The notes under the pieces are model-generated. The model worked only from the letters and a program-made list of their open reading frames with translations, was not told the origin of the DNA and made no database searches. Both the position numbers and the translations under genes were made by a program. Positions 12,301 through 17,344 of a stretch of DNA of 21,237 nt are shown here, one piece after another. Position 1 is the stretch's first letter. Each line of letters opens with the position of its first letter. Source of the stretch: PVC group bacterium (ex Bugula neritina AB1) (lineage in GTDB: Bacteria > GCA-001730085); the NCBI GenBank assembly GCA_001730085.1, contig MDLB01000080.1:1-21237 (forward strand), given 5' to 3'.

Positions 12301-14738
12301 TAATCTAAACTGTTTTTATTACCATAGATATCCTGAAAAGAGTTAACCCCTATATTTAAAAATATAGGCATCGTATCAACAGCATCATCTCCTTGAGGAG
12401 GAATAACAAATAACCTCCAATACCTTGAATCTTCCATCTGTTCTAATGGTGTGATCGTAAAGTTTTCAAGAACATCTCCATTTTCATCAACAACTGTGAA
12501 TAAATTCTGATCGATAACTTCAGAAGCTACAGGATCTAACTCAATGATGTATTCGATCATCTCTCCGGTAATAGCATCACTTGTATTATCGAAAACTTGT
12601 ATCACCTCTGGCGGAGTTGCACAAACCTCAATCTCAGCAACCCCTGCTTCTCCTTCATTCCCATCTACATCTATATAACTTACACGTACAGATCTTAGGC
12701 CATCACCTGGCACACTTTGAGTATTACGTATGCTCAAGTTCTTAAGAATTTCTTTAACTTCTTCTCCCGAAAAAGCTTCCTTATCATTTTTTTGCAAAAT
12801 AAACGTCTGTGAAAGAGAATCGTAGCTATAGTCAACATTTTCAACACCTTGAACTTTTTTATTCTCAGCAGAAATATCCACATCTAAGTCTAAATCAACG
12901 TCTAAAACAAACTTGTCCCATAAAACATCTAAGGCCTCTCCTTCTAAAGCTATTTTGATTTGATAAGTTCCAAGCACACTTGGAGCTGCAGGATCTATAT
13001 CAAAAAAAGCTCCAGAAAAAAAAGATTCTTTATTAGCAATGGTGAAAGAAGAATCCTGCACCCCTTCTTGACTTTCAAAAAGGTCCACTTCATCCAAATC
13101 TTTTATATAGATAGTAACTGTTAAATCTTTAGACTCATCTTGCTCCTTAGCTAAAACAGTAAATTCATACACATCTCGAACTTCATAGTCCGTGTGGATA
13201 TTCAAAAAAAGCTGACCTTCCTCTGTCAAAGTAAAAAAAGAAGCGTCATCTCCTGCTATTTCATATTTAACATCTTCACCCTCATAAATGGTCTCAAAAT
13301 CATAAATCTGTTCATGCGCAGGAATATTCTCAGGTATAAATACCCTAATTTTAGACCAGTCCGGCTCTGCCATTTGTACGCCCAAAAGACTTTGACTAGC
13401 CGTATTAATCTCCTGATAAAGAGTTGCTTCTAAAGCCCCATCAGCAATTTTATCAACAATCTCTTTCATAGCTTCAGCAGTCGTTTTCCCAGCGGTTTTC
13501 TCATACGCAGAAATAGCCCCTAAAGCCTTCCCATACTCATTAGATTCGGCTACAAGAGAGTCTCCATCTTCACTAACCAACATTCGAACAGGTGCTGTTA
13601 GCAAATCAACATCTTTCAAGCCAAAAACTTCCGCAACTTCTTTATTTACCTCATCTACGTGAGTTCTATCACACCTTTCTCCTCTATGGTATTTGCTTTT
13701 AGGAAAACATAAATCTAACTCGGAAAGATTATCGACTGAAGAGCCTCCCTCTCCTCCCTTTAGTCCCATTTTCTGAACAGCTATTTCTGTTAAAGGGTTA
13801 ATATTCAGGGATTTGAAGCTTTTCCCCTCTAAATAGACAATTCCTCTTAGATCTCCAACCAAATCCAAAGGCTTTCCCGACCCTTCATCAAAATAATCAG
13901 GAATATCATCAGAGCTATCGGAAACCTTTACAAGAGCCAACCCCTCATAAAAGATATCAATATCAATACTCAAAGATCCACTATCCGATACTCGAACAGG
14001 CTCCATCAGAACATCACCTTTTTCATCATAAAGAGAAATGAAAAGATCATGTCCTTCAATAATTGGACCTAAAGAAACATCAACTTTAAGAGTCTGAGGT
14101 GGCACCTCCTCTTTATCTTCAACATTATTTATAGCACTTACAGCTAAAGCTGCTCCCCCTCCTACAAGAAGAGCCTTTGAAAACATTTCAATAGTAGGAC
14201 TCCCCTTACCCCACTCATATTCAGGAAAATTAACTTCGACAAGCTCTTCAGAAAAAAAGGATACGCTATCCGTACCCAAGTGAGATACCTCATCAAAAAG
14301 AGTAAGAAACCACTCTCCTATCCCTAAAAGATTCAAAAGATCACTTTTATCTCCATGAGCATATATCATTGATGCTCCATCTATAAGATAGATCCCCTGT
14401 ATATCTTTGGCACTAAAAATTTCGTATGTAGAGTCTACACCTTCGATAAAAAGCTTTGATTCAGCACCTTCCGAAAAGAACCCAGACAGAATAAAGTGCA
14501 TATCTTTTGAAAAGATAAACTCAATATCATTTCCTCGACGAATAACAATAATCGTCTCTAGAAGCGTTTTGTCTTTAGCCTGCTTATCTTTGCAAATGAT
14601 CTTATATTCTTCCCCATTTTGGGATTCCCAAATAAAATCATCATCGATATTGACGTGCTTAATCTTGCCTTTATCTTTTACAGCTAAGATATATTCGATT
14701 TTTTCACTATACTTTGAATCTGATTGACCTTTTGGCAT
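1..14738 (-). CDS. Giant cadherin/Ig-repeat surface adhesin, 3'-truncated by window edge
   Basis: One open frame runs from ATG 14738 to the left edge (4,912 codons read, no stop). GGAAGGG at 14748-14754 is the ribosome site, 9 nt before ATG. Order: residues 1-150 resemble the BapA prefix module (key stretch RRGNDIEFIF, 67-76); 189-203 are Gly/Ala-rich; 215-455 form a non-repetitive head; from 460 on there are only beta-sandwich repeats. Four types recur: Cad (cadherin-like, PEN near the start, DYE, AxDxxG, ending DEAP or LDEVDLD), B (ending GxRxVxVSY, then GES), C (bacterial Ig-like, WxI, TWxV, ending FDxTxPxF) and D (Trp-rich). There is almost no Cys and the protein is strongly acidic. By family, such proteins are exported by type I secretion and act in adhesion or biofilm formation, with Ca2+ stiffening the cadherin chain. 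The RTX/secretion signal expected at the C-terminus and any transporter genes lie outside the window. Function is inferred from architecture; the ligand is unknown. Confidence 0.95.
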   Translation of the reverse strand, partial: MPKGQSDSKYSEKIEYILAVKDKGKIKHVNIDDDFIWESQNGEEYKIICKDKQAKDKTLLETIIVIRRGNDIEFIFSKDMHFILSGFFSEGAESKLFIEGVDSTYEIFSAKDIQGIYLIDGASMIYAHGDKSDLLNLLGIGEWFLTLFDEVSHLGTDSVSFFSEELVEVNFPEYEWGKGSPTIEMFSKALLVGGGAALAVSAINNVEDKEEVPPQTLKVDVSLGPIIEGHDLFISLYDEKGDVLMEPVRVSDSGSLSIDIDIFYEGLALVKVSDSSDDIPDYFDEGSGKPLDLVGDLRGIVYLEGKSFKSLNINPLTEIAVQKMGLKGGEGGSSVDNLSELDLCFPKSKYHRGERCDRTHVDEVNKEVAEVFGLKDVDLLTAPVRMLVSEDGDSLVAESNEYGKALGAISAYEKTAGKTTAEAMKEIVDKIADGALEATLYQEINTASQSLLGVQMAEPDWSKIRVFIPENIPAHEQIYDFETIYEGEDVKYEIAGDDASFFTLTEEGQLFLNIHTDYEVRDVYEFTVLAKEQDESKDLTVTIYIKDLDEVDLFESQEGVQDSSFTIANKESFFSGAFFDIDPAAPSVLGTYQIKIALEGEALDVLWDKFVLDVDLDLDVDISAENKKVQGVENVDYSYDSLSQTFILQKNDKEAFSGEEVKEILKNLSIRNTQSVPGDGLRSVRVSYIDVDGNEGEAGVAEIEVCATPPEVIQVFDNTSDAITGEMIEYIIELDPVASEVIDQNLFTVVDENGDVLENFTITPLEQMEDSRYWRLFVIPPQGDDAVDTMPIFLNIGVNSFQDIYGNKNSLDYFQVNSSQEVDTSYPFFSTGVQHVVYVDENINEKVPFHDVEAKDDLDSISDDGLEYTISGEDSQYFYINNKDGQLYFNESPDYEIKRNYQVDVSVKDEQGFLSQQSLLVDIQNLDDTPPALVVEVPETFFVQENISTETIISDFQFVDNFQVPDKGIDYFLVGKDATNFRIDNNGLLKINQSPDFETDQRLYEFSIVAMDEEAETLAVKAEVRVEDFAEVDLDKTSFDVDFFSNLKVNRNMMHEGFVIAREVAEPLFNNIKGIKIVFLGNNLDIMNDKVVLESVMSLSQNSESDSLTLAGLSDLSYSYRYIEDVSELVISKSNNNFFTAQEVQKVLQNIKFKNAETDISNGQRIVSFSYIGEEGEESEASRVYMDVQATPLKVEEVIDFTSELETDKEVTYQITFNQSVGNTFETQDITFVDNFDQEIDLRDWTIHHLVSSDGGYSWTVKISPPRDFETKPLRLKISQNNVFDADGNGNELFVQDNATQIFDCTPPSFENGEIVEISLFENNQSPLIIYDAQVRDDSYSVPDVGISYKLDQNGESFFSFASEEEGIINFNLQSNYELKDTYEFLIIAEDEQGLKKEQEVFLFIEDREEAPVFAKKDSEQGDYRIILPENLDPETQIYNFQAYHEEALEDVGIMYTFQDDFSNDFQDFRLTTDLGELFLKERTDFERKHVYQLVILATDRDGQETEQKIDIHIKDLEEVDFSLDEDTLESRYFSVANKQEIQEGKPFVDFLEEPSADRVKVIKMTIGGEVLDLDQDCLSFNAKVDLVSLLEYRENEDLDVDLNLDSSFSGLVIKDISNICLDYNAAEKTLMITKEGNEFFDKGEVSDLVGAINLKSKSPFPQSGERYLTISYLDEENFEGESGIATIKVEADEIKLEEVVDDTSGVIVRGISETVDGTYFLVEDPSQLVLTGDFDPQTPNQNNDIDLTKPIYEKYDILNNEKWHIWARRSSGYYISKLDNTADWYWEDALPGNNQAFSERPIDVVSWKHSKGAASPIKISSAEDVNFAEVSPIIMTSEVEYTLSFNLAVTGLEAQSIRLINAQGEELDLTHWEISDPVATDEGLTWKFKVSPPQGDNAIDTTEVRVKIIKGAVEDDHGNINMDFLQKDATQIFDTSPPAFKGEFTSLGEINTTIEENLSEYEVVYDADVRDDESSFEDQGVLYSLEGEDAQDFNLNPQTGELRLNLSADWEEKDLYSVTLSVEDIQGMVSSKKINVFVINKDEPPLFLLDGQQRAEVRENFSVGQEILDVDASDEGNLADVGIEYLIKETDLPFSIDEKGALSFTIIPDYEGTSQTYELTVVARDASFLSSEQKIVVEVKDLDEVDLDAGTLSQSEQFRKVLINREGIQQGDSFLKEIGVPSVSNGEQDSSIKIQKIKMVFAGKNIDILNDKVVFGEELSLAVSKEATNVEVGAGIFVDYSYISSGQNLENVGTLVFSPSQKEFWDSSDIPVFLSLVQIKNATDLPQNGQRTVDVSYLYEGDHEGESSKVEIDVQATPLRVESVRDFFDEDESSQVVEYEIVFSHEIKEDLEVEDISFEDEAGNVIDISAWQITDILSEDGRKTWRLKVLPEDTFETKAVCLKLAEGKVEDSYNNPNELFVQDVATQVFDRTAPSFEKGNSQDIYLEENNARGVQIHDAQAKDDINTTEDEGIMYRLEGEDAETFTLASEDTGKVKIDIESNYELKSAYKITVIAKDEQGLETSQSLSIWIEDVEEAPVFYKGEEVSDPNDSYTLEVVENVGAGLELHDFKARHEENEEDEEIFYTLKVDDNGDHENFSIDRLTGKLFLEKRSDYETQATYNLVIEATDDDGQVTEQEVRVEVKNLDEVDLDGVTSGVQTTYESVANRVAIESGHTFVKFLSRPVEGEVKTIKIELGGAALDLNNDILELDEEVNVEQDHFTHGVEIPLHLNNEGEGVTVNQIAGVNYRYDFTEKTLRLFKEDDSYFSNNEVKAVIEAIELKNESDNVQDGERSATFSYIDAEGYEGESATATVDVQASAIGLSAVVDNQEGVLVSGVSEELDGKYLIFEEIETLQVTGDFDPNLSNIDNRVDLDKPVYVRTNQVTNENWYLWAREMSGYHLSKMDDTSTWYWESIEVGESFSQEPMGVKSWKKSSGDASYIQPPATEEAPTARVTPLIMSSEVEYTLTFSTEVTALVKEDIHLVDVEGYDVDKTDWAISDPTTDDGGLTWKVNIAPPQGSVEIDTTAVRLKIAAGAVKDISNNTNVELIQQGSTQTFDTTAPTFERGATVRVNVEENLPADEVVYDAKAKDDSGALEDEGLVYDIEGIDEGAFDLDRETGALRLKVSADHETKTVYRVKISAKDSQGFVSEQEVTVDVVNKDEAPLYTDLGDKSVEVKENFETGKEVYDFDSIDESQGVDVGVEYFIKEKDMPFDIDTDGILTFTERPDFESGTQSYDLTIIARDTSGLSSEQKITVSIANLDEVDLDVSTQDITDFSQNILINRQAVHSGQSFLGTVATPSMQGILKIKVVLDGDSLDKINDKIVLNEDLSLDISKDETDIEIAGVRGVSYGYDESENTLILRMEADTEWAVSDISTVLRALEWKNTTDLPQNGQRTVEVSYLYEGDHEGESSTVEVNVQATPLKIETVRDFFDEAESSQAVEYEIVFSHEIKEDLKAEDISFEDEAGNPIDISAWQITDILSEDGRKTWRVKVLPEDTFETKEVCLKVAEGKVEDIYNNPNESFVQDVSSQTFDRTAPVFDKGSDLEIVLPENNRAFVEIHDADAKDDQSKASDEGLKYRLEGEESENFTLVSEDTGQVQFNLESNYELKDTYEVSVFVRDEQGLESEQKITLKIEDVEEAPVFYKGEEVSDPNASYDLEVVENVGAGLELHDFKARHEENEEDEEIFYTLKVDANGDYESFSIDRLTGKLYLEKRPDYETQTTYNLVIEATDDDGQITEQEVRVEVKNLDEVDLDGVTAGVQTTYESIANKEAIESGQTFVKFLSRPVEGEVKTIKMELGGAALDLNNDILELDEEVNVEQDHFTHGVEIPLHLNNEGEGVTVNQIAGVNYRYDFTEKTLRLFKEDDSYFSNNEVKAVIEAIELKNESDNVQDGERSATFSYIDAEGYEGESATATVDVQASAIGLSAVVDNQEGVLVSGVSEELDGKYLIFEEIETLQVTGDFDPNLSNIDNRVDLDKPVYVRTNQVTNENWYLWAREMSGYHLSKMDDTSTWYWESIEVGESFSQEPMGVKSWKKSSGDASYIQPPATEEAPTARVTPLIMSSEVEYTLTFSTEVTALVKEDIHLVDVEGYDVDKTDWAISDPTTDDGGLTWKVNIAPPQGSVEIDTTAVRLKIAAGAVKDISNNTNVELIQQGSTQTFDTTAPTFERGATVRVNVEENLPADEVVYDAKAKDDSGALEDEGLVYDIEGIDEGAFDLDRETGALRLKVSADHETKTVYRVKISAKDSQGFVSEQEVTVDVVNKDEAPLYTDLGDKSVEVKENFETGKEVYDFDSIDESQGVDVGVEYFIKEKDMPFDIDTDGILTFTERPDFESGTQSYDLTIIARDTSGLSSEQKITVSIANLDEVDLDVSTQDITDFSQNILINRQAVHSGQSFLGTVATPSMQGILKIKVVLDGDSLDKINDKIVLNEDLSLDISKDETDIEIAGVRGVSYGYDESENTLILRMEADTEWAVSDISTVLRALEWKNTTDLPQNGQRTVEVSYLYEGDHEGESSTVEVNVQATPLKIETVRDFFDEAESSQAVEYEIVFSHEIKEDLKAEDISFEDEAGNPIDISAWQITDILSEDGRKTWRVKVLPEDTFETKAVCLKIAEGKVEDIYKNPNELFVQDVATQVFDRTAPSFEKGNAKDIYLEENNVRGVQIHDAQAKDDINTSEDEGITYRLEGEDAETFTLVSEDTGQVKIDLESNYELKSAYKITVIAKDEQGLETSQSLNIWIEDVEEAAVFYKGEEVSDPNDSYNLEVVENVGAGLELHDFKARHEENEEDEEIFYTLKVDDNGDHENFSIDRLTGKLFLEKRSDYETQATYNLVIEATDDDGQVTEQEVRVEVKNLDEVDLDGVTSGVQTTYESVANRVAIESGHTFVKFLSRPVEGEVKTIKIELG
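2590..2940 (-). other. Trp-rich D domain, copy 1
   Basis: About 117 residues placed between a B and a C domain. It starts at VLVSGVSEELDGKY, then has a run ending in PVY, the Trp cluster NWYLW, GYHLS, a second cluster WYWES, and ends at GVKSWKKSSG. The pattern (NG/DG-x-Y, P-x-Y, W-x-x-W, G-Y-x-hydrophobic-S, W-Y-W, P-x-G-x-x-W) resembles a small Trp/Tyr-rich domain that I recall from large extracellular proteins of bacteria and protists, but I cannot name it. Confidence 0.6.
3322..6642 (-). repeat. 3,321-bp tandem supra-repeat, copy 2
   Basis: Exact-length second copy. The stretch 4260-6642 is almost base-for-base the same as 939-3321. The stretch 3322-4258 is diverged from both neighbouring copies: for example, the cadherin domain coded around 3800-4110 differs at many residues from its counterparts at 480-790 and 7120-7430. 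So only part of the unit has been homogenised with copy 1. Confidence 0.93.
5911..6261 (-). other. Trp-rich D domain, copy 2
   Basis: Same domain as at 2590-2940, inside the nearly identical DNA block, so the protein sequence is the same as far as I compared it. It again lies between a B domain (ending near 6290) and a C domain (starting near 5910). Confidence 0.6.
6643..10032 (-). repeat. Tandem supra-repeat, copy 3 (3,390 bp, mostly diverged)
   Basis: The left end, 6643 to about 7570, is about 98% identical to 1-930. From about 7570 to 7880 similarity falls off. From 7880 to 10032 the copy is recognisable only at protein level, though it keeps the same domain order including the Trp-rich D domain. 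It is 69 bp longer than copies 1 and 2. The equivalent of position 1 is 10033, found by aligning the Gly-Gly codons at 10032-10037. Confidence 0.85.
9280..9640 (-). other. Trp-rich D domain, diverged copy 3
   Basis: Homologue of the D domains at 2590-2940 and 5911-6261. It keeps DGTYFL, KPIY, KWHIWARR, GYYISKLD, DWYWED and VVSWKH at matching places, with much change between them. The Trp/Tyr positions survive while the surface changes, which points to a real fold. The two half modules nearer the N-terminus (10177-13084) have no D domain. Confidence 0.55.
13374..14096 (-). other. Non-repetitive N-terminal head domain of the giant adhesin
   Basis: Residues 215-455. A short Ig-like beta domain (about 215-305) is followed by a part-helical domain with the motifs LNINPLTEIA (311-320), VNKEVAEVFGL (364-374), DLLTAPV (378-384) and SNEYGKALGAIS (399-410). 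I have seen this combination near the N-terminus of other large bacterial adhesins, but I cannot name a Pfam family with certainty. It contains the two Cys residues nearest the repeats (C344 and C356), which could pair. It separates the membrane-proximal module from the first cadherin repeat. Confidence 0.55.
14130..14174 (-). other. Gly/Ala hydrophobic segment after the N-terminal module
   Basis: Residues 189-203 (ALLVGGGAALAVSAI) are the only long hydrophobic run in the N-terminal part. Similar Gly/Ala-rich stretches follow the prefix module in BapA/LapA-type adhesins. The di-alanine in GGGAALA is reminiscent of, but not identical to, the TAAG/PAAG sites cut by LapG proteases. It may be a plug-like or retention element. 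No LapG or LapD homologue is visible in the window, so protease cleavage is speculation. Confidence 0.45.
14290..14738 (-). other. N-terminal BapA-prefix-like module of the giant adhesin
   Basis: Residues 1-150 contain no cadherin features. They read as a small beta-rich domain with the pattern I-V-x-R-x-G-N-D-hydrophobic at 65-75, followed by a GFF-like turn at 86-88 and a LxIEG strand. This is the pattern I associate with the BapA/SiiE prefix domain at the N-terminus of type-I-secreted giant adhesins, where it is thought to stay inside or at the outer membrane and hold the protein on the cell. There is no Sec signal peptide, which agrees with type I export. The assignment is from memory of the family, not a search. 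Confidence 0.6.
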
Positions 14739-14782
14739 AGATACGATCCCTTCCCCACTTGCTATCGCTCTTTGCAATATAT

Positions 14783-14788
14783 TTTATA
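14783..14788 (-). promoter_or_regulatory. Possible -10 box for the giant adhesin gene
   Basis: On the minus strand TATAAA lies here, about 45 nt before the ATG at 14738, in the AT-rich divergent region. No good -35 hexamer sits 16-18 bp upstream (only TATCTT), so this is a weak call. The real promoter could be further upstream. Confidence 0.22.
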
Positions 14789-15947
14789 CAGACGAAGACT
14801 CCTAAAAGATACATCAAACTTTATTGAGAGTTCTAAAGAAGTCGCCCTAAAAAAAATATCCATTCTAAGAATACAAACATTTCTTAAAAGAACAAATTTT
14901 TCTTAAATTTCCTCTCGACTCCTTCATTTGGGATACCTCAAAACAGTCTTCATTTTTGTATCAAGTCCATCTAAAAATCTCATTCTCAATGAACCGGATG
15001 GTAGTATAAAAAAAGCACACTTTTTATAAAGGAAAAAGCTTCTTCTTATCTGAAACATTTAAACAACCTCAGAAAAGGAAACTCCCTAAAAATTTTTAAG
15101 TATATTTTTATATAAATTAATATTTTTATTAAAAAATGCTACACTTCGAAACTATATTAAAATGTTTCATAGGTTTTTTTATAATCGTTTTAAAAAAGTT
15201 CCTATCTAGAAAAAACTATATTAGTAAAGAAATAAAGTTTTTTTCGAAACAAGAAACTATTCAAAACCCCCTTCCAAAAAACGTCTGGGGCATTACACAA
15301 AAATGTTATTTTTTTGTAAAAAATATTAAATCTTTTCGAAAGAAAATAAACGAGTTGAATTGACATATGATTATTTAAGCACACAATTTTTCCCTCTTTT
15401 TTTTATCTTGGGAGCCTCATTCATATCCAGATAAAACAATAAATTAAAGCACATTTTTATTGTCAACATAGCTTGAAATTTCTTAAAAATTTAAAAAGTC
15501 TATGATTTAAAAAGCTCATAAACTAAAGCAAAAACATGCTACTTTTTAAAATAACAAAATTATAAAGAAATCCCAAAATACTCATGAAGCATTCACCAAC
15601 AGCTTCTATTTTATATTAAGAAAACCAGTAGCATTGTAACACAAAATCTAGAAATAAAGAGATTGAAATTGTTCAAAATTTGAGAATAACTGGATATACT
15701 TTATGAGGAAAACCTTTGTTAGATATTTTTTAATTCTCTAATACCGCGAAAGTAACTCAATAAAATCTCAAACAAAAAGTATTTTTTAGACATACTCTAC
15801 ATCATCAACTCAACGAATACTTAATAACCATTAGAAAAGTTAAAAAAATAAGATAATTTTTAAATATCATTTAAAGATTAAATATATTATTAAAAAATAT
15901 TATATAAGTACTAAATAGTTAAATTTATATAGTTTTAATAAAATCTA

Positions 15948-15956
15948 TGTTATAAT
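15948..15956 (+). promoter_or_regulatory. Extended -10 promoter (TGTTATAAT) before the membrane-protein gene
   Basis: TGTTATAAT is a full match to the extended -10 consensus TGnTATAAT. It lies 35 nt before the ATG at 15992, giving a predicted transcript start near 15963 and a leader of about 30 nt that carries the GGAG ribosome site. There is no clear -35 box, as is common for extended -10 promoters. In DNA this AT-rich a chance match is possible. Confidence 0.5.
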
Positions 15957-15991
15957 TTTAAAATATTTAAAATTAATATGGAGCTTTCAAA

Positions 15992-17287
15992 ATGAGAGAA
16001 CACATAAAAATCATTATTGTAACTTTTTTAAATTTTCTTCTTATTATAAACACTTCCTTTGCCTTAGCTCCGCAACCTTTCTCCGTCACAAGCGATCAAC
16101 CTCCTTCCTCTCCAACAACTCAATCCGATCATTTTCAAAAAGAAACCCTATCAGAAAAAAAACCCGCAAAAACTTTTAAATACAGGTACTTATCCTTTTT
16201 TTCCACACTCTCTCTTTTTATCTCTTTTAGTGCATTTTTGATCATAACTCTCATATCTATTAACCTCATACCCTCTGATGCTTATTTGTTTTTAATATCA
16301 TTAGGGATCGGAGCTACGGGAATAGCTATATTCCTGATTGATTTCTTAGTGATGTCTCAGAAGAGACTGGATTTTTCTAACAAAATTCACATAGCCTCTT
16401 TTATCACTTATATAACTTCGCTGACTATATTAATACTAATACCTATTTTCATTGGAAAAATAAATATAGATATTCTTACACCTATTTTTATTGGAAAAAT
16501 AAATATAGATATTCTTACACCTCTTTTAATTTCATTAACAATAGCAACCATCTTCCTATTTTACATTGCTATAAAAATAATAAAAAAACCAACCCTCATA
16601 ACCGTGAAAGATACAAAAAAAGATTATCTCATCAATCAAGAGTCTCTAAACCCAACCCTCATAACCGTGAAAGATACAAAAGAAGATTACCCCATCAATC
16701 AAAAGTCTCTCATAGAAACTTGGCATAAACTAGAAGAAGATATTCAGAGAGTATTTAAGACTTTTCAAGAAGAGCCTTCCCCAAACAGAGACCCTTTAAT
16801 TCTTAGCCATGCCTTCCGTGATAAAGAAAAAGAAGGAACTTTGCGAAAATATCTATCAAATCTACATCAAACACTCTTCGATAGACATTCTAAATTAAAC
16901 TTACCTAAAGGAATGAGCCAAACAAATAGAGCAATGGCAAGATTAACTGATAGTGAAAGATTTTTTGAATTAACTGACAATACTTTGTCTATTCATTTAA
17001 AAAAAGCTTCAAGAGAAGTAAAGGAATCCGATAATAATCCTAACGAGTGGATAGATAGACTTATGTCTCAAAAATACACTTTTGATGATATCATTTCTCT
17101 ATTAAATTACCTAGACACACCTGAAGCCTCAAGTTTTAATCCTGATAGAAAAAAAGATTTACTAGCAAAAACAAAGGAATGGGAGGACCATTTAAGTCAA
17201 TTATTGAAAAACCTCAAAACCTTTAATGCGCAAGTCATCGAATTGGAACAAACTGTAAGTTATGATAAAATACGTATTTCCGCTTAA
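15992..17287 (+). CDS. Exported multi-pass membrane protein of unknown function with internal tandem duplications
   Basis: 431 aa; GGAG lies 8 nt before ATG. Residues 1-25 look like a Sec signal or anchor (hydrophobic 7-20, then SFALA before PQ). Four strongly hydrophobic segments follow (about 68-93, 98-121, 133-155, 174-197), with a Ser/Thr/Pro-rich linker at 30-60. The C-terminal half (240-431) is soluble, charged and mostly helical, with a probable coiled coil near 390-425. Two duplications lie back to back: 13 residues (PIFIGKINIDILT, from 151) and 21 residues (beginning PTLITVKDTK, from 200). I do not recognise the family. It could be a sensor or scaffold with a cytoplasmic tail, but nothing shows this. 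The bicupin gene follows after 57 bp and may be co-transcribed. Confidence 0.85.
   Translation: MREHIKIIIVTFLNFLLIINTSFALAPQPFSVTSDQPPSSPTTQSDHFQKETLSEKKPAKTFKYRYLSFFSTLSLFISFSAFLIITLISINLIPSDAYLFLISLGIGATGIAIFLIDFLVMSQKRLDFSNKIHIASFITYITSLTILILIPIFIGKINIDILTPIFIGKINIDILTPLLISLTIATIFLFYIAIKIIKKPTLITVKDTKKDYLINQESLNPTLITVKDTKEDYPINQKSLIETWHKLEEDIQRVFKTFQEEPSPNRDPLILSHAFRDKEKEGTLRKYLSNLHQTLFDRHSKLNLPKGMSQTNRAMARLTDSERFFELTDNTLSIHLKKASREVKESDNNPNEWIDRLMSQKYTFDDIISLLNYLDTPEASSFNPDRKKDLLAKTKEWEDHLSQLLKNLKTFNAQVIELEQTVSYDKIRISA
16441..16518 (+). repeat. 39-bp in-frame tandem duplication (two units)
   Basis: ACCTATTTTCATTGG at 16441 recurs at 16480 with one C/T change, and a partial third ACCT begins at 16519. 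Each unit codes for 13 residues (PIFIGKINIDILT) at the membrane face between hydrophobic segments three and four. Near identity says the duplication is recent. Confidence 0.9.
16589..16714 (+). repeat. 63-bp in-frame tandem duplication (two units)
   Basis: The block starting CCAACCCTCATAACCGTG at 16589 recurs at 16652. Each unit codes for 21 residues, PTLITVKDTK... ending in INQ-x-SL. The copies differ at a few bases (KKDYL against KEDYP, QES against QKS), so this duplication is somewhat older than the 39-bp one just upstream. It lies at the start of the soluble C-terminal part. Confidence 0.9.
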
Positions 17288-17344
17288 TTTTTTAAAAAAA
17301 TTCAATTTATTCATTCATTAAGTACATAGGAAGGGTCTCATACG

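Larger units (their letters stand above)
14739..15991. other. 1.25-kb AT-rich divergent intergenic region, no gene seen
   Basis: It separates the minus-strand adhesin gene from the plus-strand membrane-protein gene, so promoters for both must lie here or start from here. Composition is extremely AT-rich, most of all at 15840-15960. Short frames exist on both strands (for example 15136-15363) but they are Lys/Phe/Ile-rich translations of AT-rich DNA with no ribosome site. There is a weak 8-bp inverted repeat ACAATAAA/TTTATTGT at 15436-15463. I see no tRNA, terminator-like hairpin or mobile-element end. Confidence 0.7.

Noticed and set aside
10737-14727. Frames of 60-106 codons inside the N-terminal part of the adhesin gene (for example 11470-11763, 14407-14727)
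   Set aside because: They overlap a continuous minus-strand frame with strong domain evidence and show no motifs of their own.
15136-15384. Overlapping small frames on both strands in the divergent region
   Set aside because: Lys/Phe/Ile-rich translations expected in AT-rich DNA; no ribosome site; opposite-strand overlap.
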